Below the pieces are notes generated by a model. The model ran no database searches, was not told the DNA's origin, and saw only the letters and a list, made by a program, of their open reading frames with translations. Of a DNA stretch of 47,104 bases, positions 1 to 8,131 are shown one piece after another; within the stretch, counting starts at the first letter, position 1; each line of letters opens with the position of its first letter. Made by a program: the position numbers and the translations under genes. This stretch comes from Gemmatimonas sp. (GTDB lineage Bacteria > Gemmatimonadota > Gemmatimonadetes > Gemmatimonadales > Gemmatimonadaceae): NCBI GenBank assembly GCA_011390935.1, contig JAABRL010000028.1, forward strand, positions 4,304 to 51,407, read 5' to 3'.

Positions 1-51
1 CAGGGTGATGGGCCCACTGACCGAAAGCGCAAGGTGGGGTACGTTCGGATC

Positions 52-70
52 TTGTCCACAGTTATCCACG
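52..70 (+). promoter_or_regulatory. Tandem DnaA-box-like pair
   Basis: TTGTCCACA (52-60) and TTATCCACG (62-70) each differ by one base from the DnaA box TTATCCACA. They lie in the same orientation, 10 bp apart, beside an AT-rich stretch. More distant TCCAC-type matches occur near 185-220 and 345-352. This could be part of a replication origin or of a DnaA-regulated promoter. Against an origin, nearly all genes to the right, including an rRNA operon, would face a rightward fork head-on. Confidence 0.4.
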
Positions 71-380
71 CACTTTAGTTTACATAACATATATTATCGG
101 CATTCTTTTGGTTCCGAGACGAACCGGAAATGTCGTATACTGTCCCCTACTTGGCTCGTAACTGTCGCCTTCGCAAACAGACGACATTCCACGCGCACCA
201 CAGGACATCAGTCCACAGATCCGATCTCCGTCAATCGGCGCTCGCCGGCAGAACGACACCCGATCGCAGGTCCGCTCGCACTGGCGCCGGTTCCGGTGCA
301 TCTCTCGGTCCCGAACACCGGCCCGCCACCACAGCGCGCTTGTTTTCCACGAACAACCAGGTGCTGCACAGGCCGCTACG

Positions 381-417
381 AAAAACGGGTCGCACTCAGC
401 ATGGCTGAGTCCGACCC
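381..417 (-). terminator. Rho-independent terminator after the TPR-like gene
   Basis: GGGTCG (387-392) pairs with CGACCC (412-417), and ACTCAGC (394-400) pairs with GCTGAGT (404-410). One C/C mismatch separates the two helices and the loop is ATG. Read on the minus strand, the stem is followed at once by G and five T residues (complement of AAAAA at 381-385). It lies about 125 bases past the stop codon at 543, so it probably ends the leftward transcript. Confidence 0.72.
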
Positions 418-542
418 ATCAGTTTACCTGTCCTCGCATCCCACCGCGATCCATGTGAGCAACCATCTGCTCACTGGCCTCGGCCGCCGCCGCCGGTGCG
501 CGCTCACGGCGGCACCCAACGGCCGGCCTACCGCACCGTAGC

Positions 543-1217
543 TTAGCCGGCGCGCGCCCGAAGCTCGCCCAGACGCACGGCCGCCTCCTGCGAGAACGGC
601 GACCCCTCCTTCGCCAGGAGGCCCTCGAAGATCGCGATCGCTTCTGCGCGCTGGCCGGCGCGCATGAGCTGACGACCCTGCGAGAGTGTGTACGAGTCCT
701 TCTCCACCTCGGAGGCTGCCGCTGTGGCAGCCTTGGCGTAGTGGGCCGCAGCCTGCACGAAGTCCGCCTTGCCTTCAAAACCAGCCGCCGTCATCGCTTC
801 CATCGAGGCCGCAAACGCCGGCGACGCGCCACTGCGGGCCGACTGCAGGCGGGCGATGCCCTCATCGAAGTTGCCGGCATCAAAGTACGTCTGCGCCACG
901 AGCAACACCGCCTGCTCACCCGACGACGTACCCTTGTATCGCGTCGCCACGCCCTCGAGCGCGGTCCGCGCAGCCTCCGTGTTGCCGTCCTGCAGCGGTG
1001 CCTGCGCCGCGTAGAGCGCCGTCGAGGCATTGGCCTGCTTCTTCGCCTCCGAGGCGCGCAAACCGTAAATGCCAACGCCGGCCGCGAGGACCACGGCACC
1101 GGCGATCGCCAGCATCTTGCCGTTGGACTGCAGCCACAGCGTCAGATTCTCGAGCGGATCGTCGCTGTCAATCGACGGCGACGCGGGAGCGTTTAGGGGG
1201 CGCGAAGTCTTCGCCAT
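543..1217 (-). CDS. Membrane-anchored tetratricopeptide-like protein (YfgM/TPR_21 type)
   Basis: A 224-residue protein. A short hydrophilic N-terminus is followed by one hydrophobic helix (about residues 34-52) and then a helical, Ala-rich repeat region ending in EAAVRLGELRARAG. This resembles the YfgM-like family of inner-membrane proteins whose TPR-like domain faces the periplasm, often linked to secretion or envelope quality control; that role is inference. I used the ATG at 1217 (MAKTSRPLN). An in-frame ATG at 1265 would add 16 residues, and neither start has a strong ribosome-binding site. It follows the symporter gene and is closed by the hairpin terminator at 381-417. Confidence 0.75.
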   Translation of the reverse strand: MAKTSRPLNAPASPSIDSDDPLENLTLWLQSNGKMLAIAGAVVLAAGVGIYGLRASEAKKQANASTALYAAQAPLQDGNTEAARTALEGVATRYKGTSSGEQAVLLVAQTYFDAGNFDEGIARLQSARSGASPAFAASMEAMTAAGFEGKADFVQAAAHYAKAATAAASEVEKDSYTLSQGRQLMRAGQRAEAIAIFEGLLAKEGSPFSQEAAVRLGELRARAG

Positions 1218-1298
1218 GGAAACCACGGGGTAAACGGAGAATTTCGAAAGGTCACCGACAGCCATGAAACATAGCAGCGTCGGTCCGAAACGTCATGG

Positions 1299-2561
1299 CT
1301 AGTCGTCAAGCCGGAGCGCGGCGCCTTCGCTGCGTGCCACCACCAGCGCCGTCAGCTGATCGCCCATGACGTTCGGCACCGTCCGCGACATATCCAGAAT
1401 GCGGTCCACACCGAGAATCAACGCGATCCCCTCCCCCGGCACACCCACCGTCTCGAGGATGAGCACAAGCAACGGAATCGAGCCACCTGGCACGCCGGCC
1501 GCGCCGACCGCCGTGATTACCGACATCACGATCACGATCACCTGGCTCGTGAGGCTCAGCTCCACGCCGAAGACCTGCGCCAAAAACAGCACCGTCATGC
1601 CCTCGAACAGCGCGGTCCCGTTCATGTTCATCGTCGCACCCAGCGGCAGCACGAACGACGCAATCTCGCGCGGGACGGCGAACTGCTCCTCCGCCGTACG
1701 AATGTTCTCCGGCAGCGAGGCGTTGGAGCTCGACGTGGAGAACGCCGTCACCATGAGCGATCGGCACTTACCGAAGAAGCGCCCGTACGGAATCCCCACG
1801 AAGAACCGTGCGATCATGCCGGTGACGCCGAACAGCTGGATCGCGAGCCCCAGCATCACCGTGATCACGTACAGCGCCAGCGACTGCAACACCTCGGCGC
1901 CGAATCGCACCGTCACGCCGAATATCAGCCCCGCGACGCCATACGGCGCGATTTTCATCGCGTACCCGATGATGCGCGTGACGACGTCCACCAGCCCTTC
2001 CAGCACGGCCATGATCGGCTGTGCACGCTCCTTGCTCAGCTGCGTCAGCGCAATGCCGAAGGTCAGCGAGAAGAAGATCAGCCCGAGCATGTCCCCGCGC
2101 GCCGCCGAATCCACCGGGTTGCGCGGCACGATATTCACGAACGTCTCCACGCCGAAAACGGCGCCGCCGCCGACTCGGGCCGTCGCTTCGCCCGAGTACT
2201 CCTCGAGGAGCTGCGTACGCACTTCGGGGGCCAGCTGTCGCCCGGGGCCGATCACATTCACCAACGTCAGTCCGATCGCCGCCGCGAACGCCGTGGTGAG
2301 AAAGAAGAACCCCATCGCCTTGCCGCCGATTCGGCCAATCCTCGTCAAGTCGCCGAGCGACGCGACGCCCAACGTCACCGAGCCGAAGATCAGCGGGACG
2401 ACGATCATGAACAGCATGCGGAGGAACACTTGTCCAACCGGCGTGGCCACGTTCTCGACGATCCAGAGGAGTTCGGGCGCCTCACCGAACACGAGCTTGG
2501 AGACGATGCCAGCGCCTGCTCCCAGCACGAGGCCGAGCAGGATCTTGTTGTGAAGTTTCAC
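1299..2561 (-). CDS. Dicarboxylate/amino acid:cation symporter (DAACS family)
   Basis: A 420-residue polytopic membrane protein of the GltP/DctA type, coupling uptake of glutamate, aspartate or C4-dicarboxylates to Na+ or H+. Family marks include the serine-rich re-entrant loop STSSSNASLPEN (about residues 268-280), the NMNGTALFEG motif (about 309-318) and the late segment DRILDMSRTVPNV that helps bind substrate and cation. Length is normal for the family. Translation appears to start at a GTG (2561) without a clear Shine-Dalgarno. The exact substrate cannot be told from sequence. It stands alone between tRNA-Arg and the TPR-like gene, both on the same strand. Confidence 0.92.
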   Translation of the reverse strand: MKLHNKILLGLVLGAGAGIVSKLVFGEAPELLWIVENVATPVGQVFLRMLFMIVVPLIFGSVTLGVASLGDLTRIGRIGGKAMGFFFLTTAFAAAIGLTLVNVIGPGRQLAPEVRTQLLEEYSGEATARVGGGAVFGVETFVNIVPRNPVDSAARGDMLGLIFFSLTFGIALTQLSKERAQPIMAVLEGLVDVVTRIIGYAMKIAPYGVAGLIFGVTVRFGAEVLQSLALYVITVMLGLAIQLFGVTGMIARFFVGIPYGRFFGKCRSLMVTAFSTSSSNASLPENIRTAEEQFAVPREIASFVLPLGATMNMNGTALFEGMTVLFLAQVFGVELSLTSQVIVIVMSVITAVGAAGVPGGSIPLLVLILETVGVPGEGIALILGVDRILDMSRTVPNVMGDQLTALVVARSEGAALRLDD

Positions 2562-2645
2562 CGAGGGAAGGCGTCGGAAGGGAGGAAGGGCCGGCCACCG
2601 AACGATCGAGTCAACCTACGCGGTGGTACAGCGCCCTCCAAGCAG

Positions 2646-2719
2646 TGCCCCCGAGAGGAATCGAACCTCCGGCCAACGGTTTAGGAAACCGCTGCTCTAT
2701 CCAACTGAGCTACGGGGGC
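2646..2719 (-). tRNA. tRNA-Arg (anticodon CCT)
   Basis: The minus strand folds as a full cloverleaf. The acceptor GCCCCCG/CGGGGGC carries discriminator A at 2646. The D arm is GCTC...GAGC, the anticodon stem is GCGGT/ACCGT with loop TTCCTAA (anticodon CCT), and the T arm is GGAGG-TTCGATT-CCTCT. CCA is not encoded. It would read the AGG arginine codon, which is usually rare in GC-rich genomes. Confidence 0.95.
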
Positions 2720-2790
2720 AGGTCGCGGACGTATCCGCGAGTGCAACCTAACGCGCGCCAAGAGCGAGAGAAACCCGACGCGTCCGGCGG
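2720..2790 (-). other. Spacer between apt and tRNA-Arg with a small hairpin
   Basis: TCGCGGA (2723-2729) and TCCGCGA (2734-2740) form a 7-bp stem with a CGTA loop, directly upstream of the tRNA on the minus strand. It has no T-run. It could mark the end of the apt transcript or a processing point that releases the tRNA from a longer transcript. No convincing tRNA promoter is visible. Confidence 0.35.
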
Positions 2791-3333
2791 TCAGGACACG
2801 CGCCAGATCGTCTCCACACGGCGATCGCCGAGGGCGTCGCGCCCGCGCAAGAACGCCAGCTCCATCAGCACCGACAGGCCGACCACCAGTGCCCCCTGTC
2901 GCTCCACCAGACGCGCCGCGGCCGCCGCCGTGCCCCCAGTCGCCAGTACGTCATCCACCAGCAGCACGCGCGCACCTGGCGTCAGTGCGTCGGTGTGGAT
3001 CTCGAGGGCGTCGTCGCCGTACTCGAGCGCGTACCCCTCACGCGCCGTCTTCCACGGCAGCTTGCCGGGTTTGCGTACCGGAACGAACGCCGCCCCAAGC
3101 GACAGCGCCATCGGCACCCCGAACAGGAAGCCGCGGCTCTCCATGGCGACCACGTGCGTGATCTCGGCCAGTGCGAAGGGCGCCTGCATGGCGCGCACGA
3201 CGTCCTGAAGCAGCGCCGGGTCGGCCAGCAGCGGCGTGATGTCCTTGAACGTGATCCCGGGTTTCGGGAAGTCAGGCACGTCGCGAATTGCACGCTGGAC
3301 GCGCAGCGCAAGCGACGACATGGAAGCAGTCAC
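2791..3333 (-). CDS. apt: Adenine phosphoribosyltransferase
   Basis: Purine salvage enzyme joining adenine and PRPP to give AMP and pyrophosphate in the cytoplasm. It is 180 residues, normal for Apt. The N-terminal IRDVPDFPKPGITFKDITPLL segment is typical of the family. VAMESRGFLFG and the PRPP-binding loop VLLVDDVLATGGT (about residues 123-135) are intact. The GTG at 3333 overlaps the acyP stop as GTGA, the junction style used through this operon. An ATG four codons later (3321) is an equally good start. It is the last protein gene of the der-to-apt operon. Confidence 0.95.
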   Translation of the reverse strand: MTASMSSLALRVQRAIRDVPDFPKPGITFKDITPLLADPALLQDVVRAMQAPFALAEITHVVAMESRGFLFGVPMALSLGAAFVPVRKPGKLPWKTAREGYALEYGDDALEIHTDALTPGARVLLVDDVLATGGTAAAAARLVERQGALVVGLSVLMELAFLRGRDALGDRRVETIWRVS

Positions 3334-3626
3334 CGGAGAATCTGAAAAGGGTCTGGCAGCAGTCCGGGCTCGGGCGTTGACTCGTCGATCCGATCAACGC
3401 GAGCGCCCGGCGGACCCTCACACAGTAATGCGCGCAGCGACGCGAGCGCGGTCGGCGTTCCCCCGGCATGCACGACCACGCTCCCATCGGCCTCGTTCGC
3501 GACGCTCCCCGTCACCCCCAAGCGACGCGCGCGCTCTCGCACGAACCAGCGAAAACCAACGCCCTGCACCCGTCCGATCACGCGGCAGGAGAAGCGAGCG
3601 GTCGCGGACGGCGGCTGCTCGCTCAC
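3330..3626 (-). CDS. acyP: Acylphosphatase
   Basis: A small (98-residue) enzyme that hydrolyses acyl phosphates such as carbamoyl phosphate or 1,3-bisphosphoglycerate. The two catalytic residues are present: Arg26 in the loop RVQGVGFRWF and Asn44 in GSVANEADGSV. Length fits the single-domain family. Translation starts at GTG. The stop overlaps the apt start by four bases. Its substrate here is unknown; the enzyme is common as a lone housekeeping gene. Confidence 0.93.
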   Translation of the reverse strand: MSEQPPSATARFSCRVIGRVQGVGFRWFVRERARRLGVTGSVANEADGSVVVHAGGTPTALASLRALLCEGPPGARVDRIDESTPEPGLLPDPFQILR

Positions 3627-3683
3627 GCGCCCGATGGTCCGTGTAACGCCGGAGACGCCCCTGCCCTCACGTTCCGGCTGGCC

Positions 3684-4523
3684 TCAGCTGCCTGCGCCGA
3701 GCAGTGCGGCAAGCGCGGCCGCGAGGGCCGCGGCATCACCGCGATCGCCACGGTAACCCGGGATCTCGAGCTCACCGGCGCGCAACCGCCGCGCAATCGT
3801 TTCGAGTGATGCCGCCGCGGCTTCCGTGTCCCCAGCGGGGAGCGGCGAGGGCGACATCGGTGCCGGCGGCTCAGCGAAGGCACGCGCCCACGCGGTCTCG
3901 CCCGCCAGATCCGGTCCGCCCGGCGTCTGTAGCGCCGGCATGATGTCCATCCACCCTTCATCGTCGGTCCACGGTTCCAGCGCCGCCACCGGCTCGGGCA
4001 CGACCTCGGCCGCGTCCACCTCTGCCCCCGTCCGTCCGGCCAGCCCATCCGCCAGCTCGGCGACGGCGTCCGTGGCGTCGGCGATGGCCCACGGCTCGTC
4101 CTGCGGCTCCTCCGCCTCGACGTCGACCGGCGATGCGATCGGGTGGTCGGCAGGCGCCTGCATCACGTCGGCTGCGGGCCGCGGGGCATCGTCCGGCGCT
4201 GAGAACAACGCCGCCATCGTCGCCGCACCAGCGTCGAGCGGAGTCTCGAGCAGGAACTGTTCGATTGACGGGAACTCTTGAGCCGGCACCTCCACCATCG
4301 GCACCTGCAGCGGCGTATCAAGGCGCGCGCCCGGTACCAGTGCGGCCTCATCGGGGGCGTCGATCACCGCGGTGGCGGCCATGACTCGCGCATCCGGCGG
4401 CACGTAGGGCGCTCGCACCGGTGCCGGCGCGGCGAACGCATCGAACGACGGGAATGACGTGCCACCTGTCGTGGGGGCAAACGGCATCGCGTACGGTGGA
4501 TGGACAGACGACGAGCTGGACAT
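3684..4523 (-). CDS. Acidic low-complexity protein of unknown function
   Basis: A 279-residue protein I do not recognise. There is no signal peptide or membrane segment. Composition is dominated by Ala, Pro, Asp and Glu, suggesting a largely disordered acidic chain. Islands of apparent order are IEQFLLETPLD (about residues 85-95), a tryptophan-containing stretch DDEGWMDIMPALQ (about 190-200) with AWARAFAEPP, and a C-terminal helical segment LETIARRLRAGELEIPG ending in Ala/Leu-rich helices. It begins at a clear ATG (4523), lies inside the operon between pcm and acyP, and appears to be translated, but its role cannot be inferred. Confidence 0.7.
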   Translation of the reverse strand: MSSSSSVHPPYAMPFAPTTGGTSFPSFDAFAAPAPVRAPYVPPDARVMAATAVIDAPDEAALVPGARLDTPLQVPMVEVPAQEFPSIEQFLLETPLDAGAATMAALFSAPDDAPRPAADVMQAPADHPIASPVDVEAEEPQDEPWAIADATDAVAELADGLAGRTGAEVDAAEVVPEPVAALEPWTDDEGWMDIMPALQTPGGPDLAGETAWARAFAEPPAPMSPSPLPAGDTEAAAASLETIARRLRAGELEIPGYRGDRGDAAALAAALAALLGAGS

Positions 4524-4597
4524 GGACTCCCTCAGGCGAACGATCGATCGCGCGCGGTGCGATGCACCTGGCGCGTCACAGGAACGGGAATGGTGCC

Positions 4598-5257
4598 TCA
4601 GCCGGGTGGCCAGCCACCGGCTCCAATGAGGGGGACGAAGCGCACCGGGGTGATGTCACGCCGTGCCAGCTGTCCGCCGTGTTTCGTGAACACCGCAAGC
4701 GTCTGCTCCTCTCGGGTGCCGATCGGCAGCAGCAGCCGGCCGCCTTCGGCCAGCTGCTCCTCGAGCGCTGGGGGGACCTTGGGAGCACCTGCGCCAACGA
4801 CAATCGCGTCGTACGGTGCAAAGTCCCGCCAGCCAAGCGTGCCATCGCCCAGCAGCACGCTCACGTTTCGCACCCCGAGCTCGGCGAGCAGGGCACGCGA
4901 CTTGTCGAGCAGCGCGCCGACGCGCTCCACCGAAAACACCTGCGCGGCCAGCTCTGCCAGCAGCGCGGTCTGATAGGCCGACCCGGTGCCGATTTCCAGC
5001 ACCTTCTCGCCGCCGGTGAGCTCGAGCAACTCGAGCGCGCGCGCATGCACATACGGCTGCGAAATCGTTTGCCCCGACCCGATCGGTAGCGCCGAGTCTT
5101 CGTACGCCCGATGCCGCGTGGACTCGGGCACGAACTTGTGCCGCGGCACCATGTCGATCGCGCGCAATACGGCGAGATCCTTGATGCCCTTGTCCTGCAG
5201 CGTCTCCACCAGACGACGCCGCGCGCCCCGGAACCCGGGCTCTACAGCTCCCGCCAC
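4598..5257 (-). CDS. pcm: Protein-L-isoaspartate O-methyltransferase
   Basis: Repairs aged proteins by methylating L-isoaspartyl residues with S-adenosylmethionine. About 219 residues, normal length. The family signature ALPIGSGQTISQPY (about 57-70) is followed by SAM-binding motif I, VLEIGTGSAYQ (87-97). The gene overlaps the end of surE, a classic pcm-surE pairing seen in many bacteria and linked to stationary-phase survival. The start is uncertain: GTG at 5257 or TTG at 5260, both inside surE. The last bases form an imperfect GC hairpin without a T-run. Confidence 0.94.
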   Translation of the reverse strand: MAGAVEPGFRGARRRLVETLQDKGIKDLAVLRAIDMVPRHKFVPESTRHRAYEDSALPIGSGQTISQPYVHARALELLELTGGEKVLEIGTGSAYQTALLAELAAQVFSVERVGALLDKSRALLAELGVRNVSVLLGDGTLGWRDFAPYDAIVVGAGAPKVPPALEEQLAEGGRLLLPIGTREEQTLAVFTKHGGQLARRDITPVRFVPLIGAGGWPPG

Positions 5258-6000
5258 CAATCCGCCGACGCATCGAGCTGATCACGGTGCGTAAGGTCGA
5301 GATGCAGCGGCGTCACGGAGATGTAGCCGGCTGCCACCGTGGCAAAATCGGAGTCGTCCGGCCCGCTCCACTCTACCGAGCCGCCGCCAATCCAGAAGAT
5401 CTCGCGTCCCCACGGGTCCTTCATGCGGGTGATGGAATCGGAAAAGACGCGCCGCCCGAGCCGGGTGAGCTTCACGCCCCTGATCTGCTCGGCGGGCAGC
5501 GGCGGCAGGTTCACGTTCAGCAACGTGTCCGGCGGAAAGGCGGGGAGCGCCGTGAGGTGCTGCAGCAGGTTGCGCAGCACACCCACCTGCGAATCCAGCA
5601 GGGCGTCAGCCCGCAGCGCGTTGCCACCGAACGACACGGCGATGGACGGAATCCCCAACGCGAGTCCTTCCATGGCCGCGGCGACCGTGCCCGAGTACAG
5701 CACGTCCTCGCCCATGTTGGGACCGTGATTGATTCCGCTGATCACGAAGTCCGGCCGGTCGGTCATGAGCACGCCGACGCCGAGCAGGACGGAGTCGGTG
5801 GGGGTGCCATCGACCTGCCAGCGACGTTCGCCGAGCTGCACCGGTCGGAGCGGATGGTGCAACGTGAGCGAATGGCTCGTGGCGCTCTGCTCGCGGTCGG
5901 GAGCAACCACGTACAGCTCGCCGAGCGGCTCGCAGGCGCGCTCGAGCACACCGAGGCCCCGAGCGAGAATACCGTCATCGTTACTGAGCAGAATCTTCAT
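5242..6000 (-). CDS. surE: 5'/3'-nucleotidase SurE
   Basis: Metal-dependent nucleoside monophosphate phosphatase of the SurE family, 252 residues. Metal ligands and active-site residues are present: ILLSNDDG with Asp8 and Asp9, the serine of SATSHS (about 39), and the asparagine of SGINHGPNMGEDVLYSGTV (about 88-106). Its ATG overlaps the stop of the MerR-type gene (ATGA), and its own end overlaps pcm. The surE-pcm order suggests a shared role in damage repair. Confidence 0.95.
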   Translation of the reverse strand: MKILLSNDDGILARGLGVLERACEPLGELYVVAPDREQSATSHSLTLHHPLRPVQLGERRWQVDGTPTDSVLLGVGVLMTDRPDFVISGINHGPNMGEDVLYSGTVAAAMEGLALGIPSIAVSFGGNALRADALLDSQVGVLRNLLQHLTALPAFPPDTLLNVNLPPLPAEQIRGVKLTRLGRRVFSDSITRMKDPWGREIFWIGGGSVEWSGPDDSDFATVAAGYISVTPLHLDLTHRDQLDASADWWREL

Positions 6001-6386
6001 GAGCGGTGATTGGGGTCGGGGGACGTCGTGGGGAGCGGCGCATCCAGCAACGCCTGCAGGGCCAGCAGATCACGCTCCAGCGCTTCGACCGTCTCGAGTT
6101 CGAGCGCCACACGCGCCTCCGTGCGCAACGCGCCGCCCCGTCGATGTTCCTCGAGCTTGAGCCGCGCCCCGTCGATCGTGTACTTCTCAACGTACAACAG
6201 CTGCTTCACCAGCAGGATCAGCTCCACCTCTCGGCGCGCGTACACGCGATTGCCGGAGCGGTTCTTGGCGGGGCTCAACACCTTGAACTGGCTTTCCCAG
6301 TAGCGGAGCACGTGCGGCTTGAGCTCCGTGAGTTCGCACACTTCGCCAATGGAGTAGAACTCCTGCACCGGTTCGCCGCGCAGCAT
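5997..6386 (-). CDS. MerR-family transcriptional regulator
   Basis: A 129-residue DNA-binding protein. The N-terminal winged helix-turn-helix (about residues 10-75) reads FYSIGEVCELTELKPHVLRYWE followed by NRSGNRVYARREVELI, typical of MerR proteins. The C-terminal half is a helix forming the dimer coiled coil. No cysteine cluster or ligand domain follows, so it belongs to the short MerR-like group rather than the metal sensors. Its start overlaps the gpsA stop (TGATG) and its end overlaps surE. Being inside the operon, it may control it, but no operator is visible. Confidence 0.9.
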   Translation of the reverse strand: MLRGEPVQEFYSIGEVCELTELKPHVLRYWESQFKVLSPAKNRSGNRVYARREVELILLVKQLLYVEKYTIDGARLKLEEHRRGGALRTEARVALELETVEALERDLLALQALLDAPLPTTSPDPNHRS

Positions 6387-7411
6387 CAGCCGGCGTCCCG
6401 CTCGGCACGCAGTTCACGCACCATGAGTTCCGCGATCGCATCTCGCGGACTCTGCCCGTCGAACAGAATGCGATGGGTGGCTTCCACAATCGGCATTTCG
6501 ACACCCGCGCGCTCTGCCAGCGCGAGCGCACTCTGTGTATTCAGCACGCCTTCGGCGACGGTTTCCTTGCCGGCGAGCGCCTCCGCGAGCGTGCGCCCCT
6601 CCCCGATGGCGACGCCGACGGCGCGATTGCGGCTGAGCGAGCCCGTGCACGTGAGCACGAGATCACCCAGGCCGGCGAGTCCGGCAAACGTTTCGGGGTG
6701 CGCGCCCAGCGCGACCCCCAGACGCGTCATCTCCGCGAGTCCGCGCGTGATCAACGCCGCGCGCGGATTGAAGCCGAGCCCCAGACCGTCCAGAATGCCC
6801 GTGGCCACGGCCATCACGTTCTTGAGTGCACCGCCGAGTTCCACACCCACGACATCGTCGGTGGTGTAGACCCGGAACGACGGCGCACTCGCCGCCAGCT
6901 GCAGGAGGGCCGCCGCCGCAGGCACGTCGCTCGCCGCCACCACCGCCGTGGGCTGCTGCGTGGCCACCTCGGCCGCGAAGCTTGGGCCGCTGAACGCCAC
7001 CACGGCATGCGAGGGGGATTCCTCACGCACGACGTCGGTCATGAGCGCGAGTGTTTCGCGCTCGATGCCCTTGGTCGCGATGCCGAGCACCGCCGACGGG
7101 AGCAGATACGCCGCGCCCGCTCGCACCACATCGCGCAGCACATGTGATGGCGCCGCGTAGATCACCAGCACCGCCTCGCGGAGTGCGTCGGCCATGTTGC
7201 TCGTGGCACGTAACGTGGGCGCGAGCGACACGCCGGCCAGAAAGCGCGCGTTGGTGTGGGAGCCGTTGATACTGGCGACGACGTCGGCTTCGCGCGCCCA
7301 CAGCAGCACCGCGTGCCCGTTTCGAGCGAGTCGGTCGGCGATGGCGGTGCCCCACGCGCCAGCGCCGATCACGGCGCAGTGCATGCGGGCCGACGGTTCG
7401 TGGTGGCTCAT
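6386..7411 (-). CDS. gpsA: Glycerol-3-phosphate dehydrogenase [NAD(P)+]
   Basis: Makes sn-glycerol 3-phosphate from dihydroxyacetone phosphate for phospholipid synthesis. About 341 residues. The Rossmann motif CAVIGAGAWGT lies near residues 12-22. TKGIE and the catalytic-lysine segment GGALKNVMAVATGI (about 195-208) are intact. The plsY stop and this start read GTGATG, so either the GTG at 7414 or the ATG at 7411 could be used. Its product is the substrate of PlsY, encoded immediately upstream, so the pair forms the first steps of glycerolipid synthesis. Confidence 0.96.
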   Translation of the reverse strand: MSHHEPSARMHCAVIGAGAWGTAIADRLARNGHAVLLWAREADVVASINGSHTNARFLAGVSLAPTLRATSNMADALREAVLVIYAAPSHVLRDVVRAGAAYLLPSAVLGIATKGIERETLALMTDVVREESPSHAVVAFSGPSFAAEVATQQPTAVVAASDVPAAAALLQLAASAPSFRVYTTDDVVGVELGGALKNVMAVATGILDGLGLGFNPRAALITRGLAEMTRLGVALGAHPETFAGLAGLGDLVLTCTGSLSRNRAVGVAIGEGRTLAEALAGKETVAEGVLNTQSALALAERAGVEMPIVEATHRILFDGQSPRDAIAELMVRELRAERDAG

Positions 7412-8094
7412 CACGATCGATCCGCGGACGACGCGGCGACGCCCGTGTCTGCCATGGCGTTCGCGGCCTCTGGTGCACGCGACGTCGCGCCCAACCGGCG
7501 CTCGGTGCCGCGGCGCAGCCGATCGATGTTCTCGCGATGGGTCCAGAACACAAAGCCCGTGACCAGCACGGCCAATCCGAACACCGGCACGCGCGTCCCG
7601 TACTGCACTCCGACAACGGAGGCGAGCACGAGCGCCCCAACGAGCGACGCGAGTGAGATGTAGCGCGACACGGCGGCCACCACGATGAACGCCACGAGCG
7701 CGCTCAGCGCGGGGATCGGCACAAGCGCGAGAAATACGCCGCTGGCCGTGGCCACACCCTTCCCGCCGCCCTTACCGCGCAGGAACACGGGGCGCACATG
7801 CCCCACGATCGCCGCGATCCCGAAGGCCATCCCCCAGTGCGGATGCGCGCTGCCCCCCACCAGCACGGGTAGCATGCGGGGCAAGAGGGTCACGGGGAGT
7901 GCGCCCTTGAGCGTGTCGACCACGTACACCAGCAACCCCGCCTTCCAGCCCAGCGTGCGCAGCGCATTCGTGGCCCCCAGATTGCCGGAGCCGACGGTGC
8001 GCAGATCAACGCCGTGCGCGCGGCCAACGAGATAGGCGGTGGGGATCGAGCCGATGAGCCACGCGCAGAACAGGCCGAGCGCGAGCGCCGTCAT
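7411..8094 (-). CDS. plsY: Glycerol-3-phosphate acyltransferase PlsY
   Basis: Inner-membrane enzyme that transfers an acyl group from acyl phosphate to glycerol 3-phosphate. It has 227 residues and several membrane helices. The three conserved loops are visible: GSIPTAYLVGR near the N-terminus, GSGNLGATNALRTLG, and FLRGKGGGKGVATASG. I placed the start at the ATG at 8094 (MTALALGLF), because the longer open frame upstream runs antisense-like through der. The C-terminal tail is hydrophilic and Ala-rich. It is followed directly by gpsA. Confidence 0.95.
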   Translation of the reverse strand: MTALALGLFCAWLIGSIPTAYLVGRAHGVDLRTVGSGNLGATNALRTLGWKAGLLVYVVDTLKGALPVTLLPRMLPVLVGGSAHPHWGMAFGIAAIVGHVRPVFLRGKGGGKGVATASGVFLALVPIPALSALVAFIVVAAVSRYISLASLVGALVLASVVGVQYGTRVPVFGLAVLVTGFVFWTHRENIDRLRRGTERRLGATSRAPEAANAMADTGVAASSADRS

Positions 8095-8131
8095 ACGGCG
8101 TGCCGTGGCGCCGAGAGGATGAGCCCCGACA

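Larger units (their letters stand above)
1..542. other. Non-coding region with DnaA-box-like sites, AT-rich stretch and terminator
   Basis: No open frame here has a protein-like composition; those present are rich in Arg, Ser, Thr and Pro, as expected of antisense or non-coding GC-rich DNA. Two DnaA-box-like 9-mers lie at 52-70. They are followed by a markedly AT-rich stretch (about 71-115) containing ACATATATTAT, and by a 5-bp inverted repeat, GGTTC-N6-GAACC, at 110-125. A TATACT hexamer near 133-138 could be a -10 element, but no good -35 sits at the right distance. A leftward terminator lies at 381-417. I see nothing recognisable in 140-380 beyond scattered TCCAC motifs. Confidence 0.6.

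Noticed and set aside
5..541. 178-residue plus-strand open frame at the left edge
   Set aside because: Its composition (Arg, Ser, Thr, Pro-rich) and lack of any domain look like chance in GC-rich DNA. It spans the DnaA-like sites and the leftward terminator.
1366..2553. 395-residue plus-strand frame opposite the symporter
   Set aside because: It is antisense to a clear transporter gene, and its Ser/Thr/Pro-rich sequence is the usual shadow of a membrane protein.
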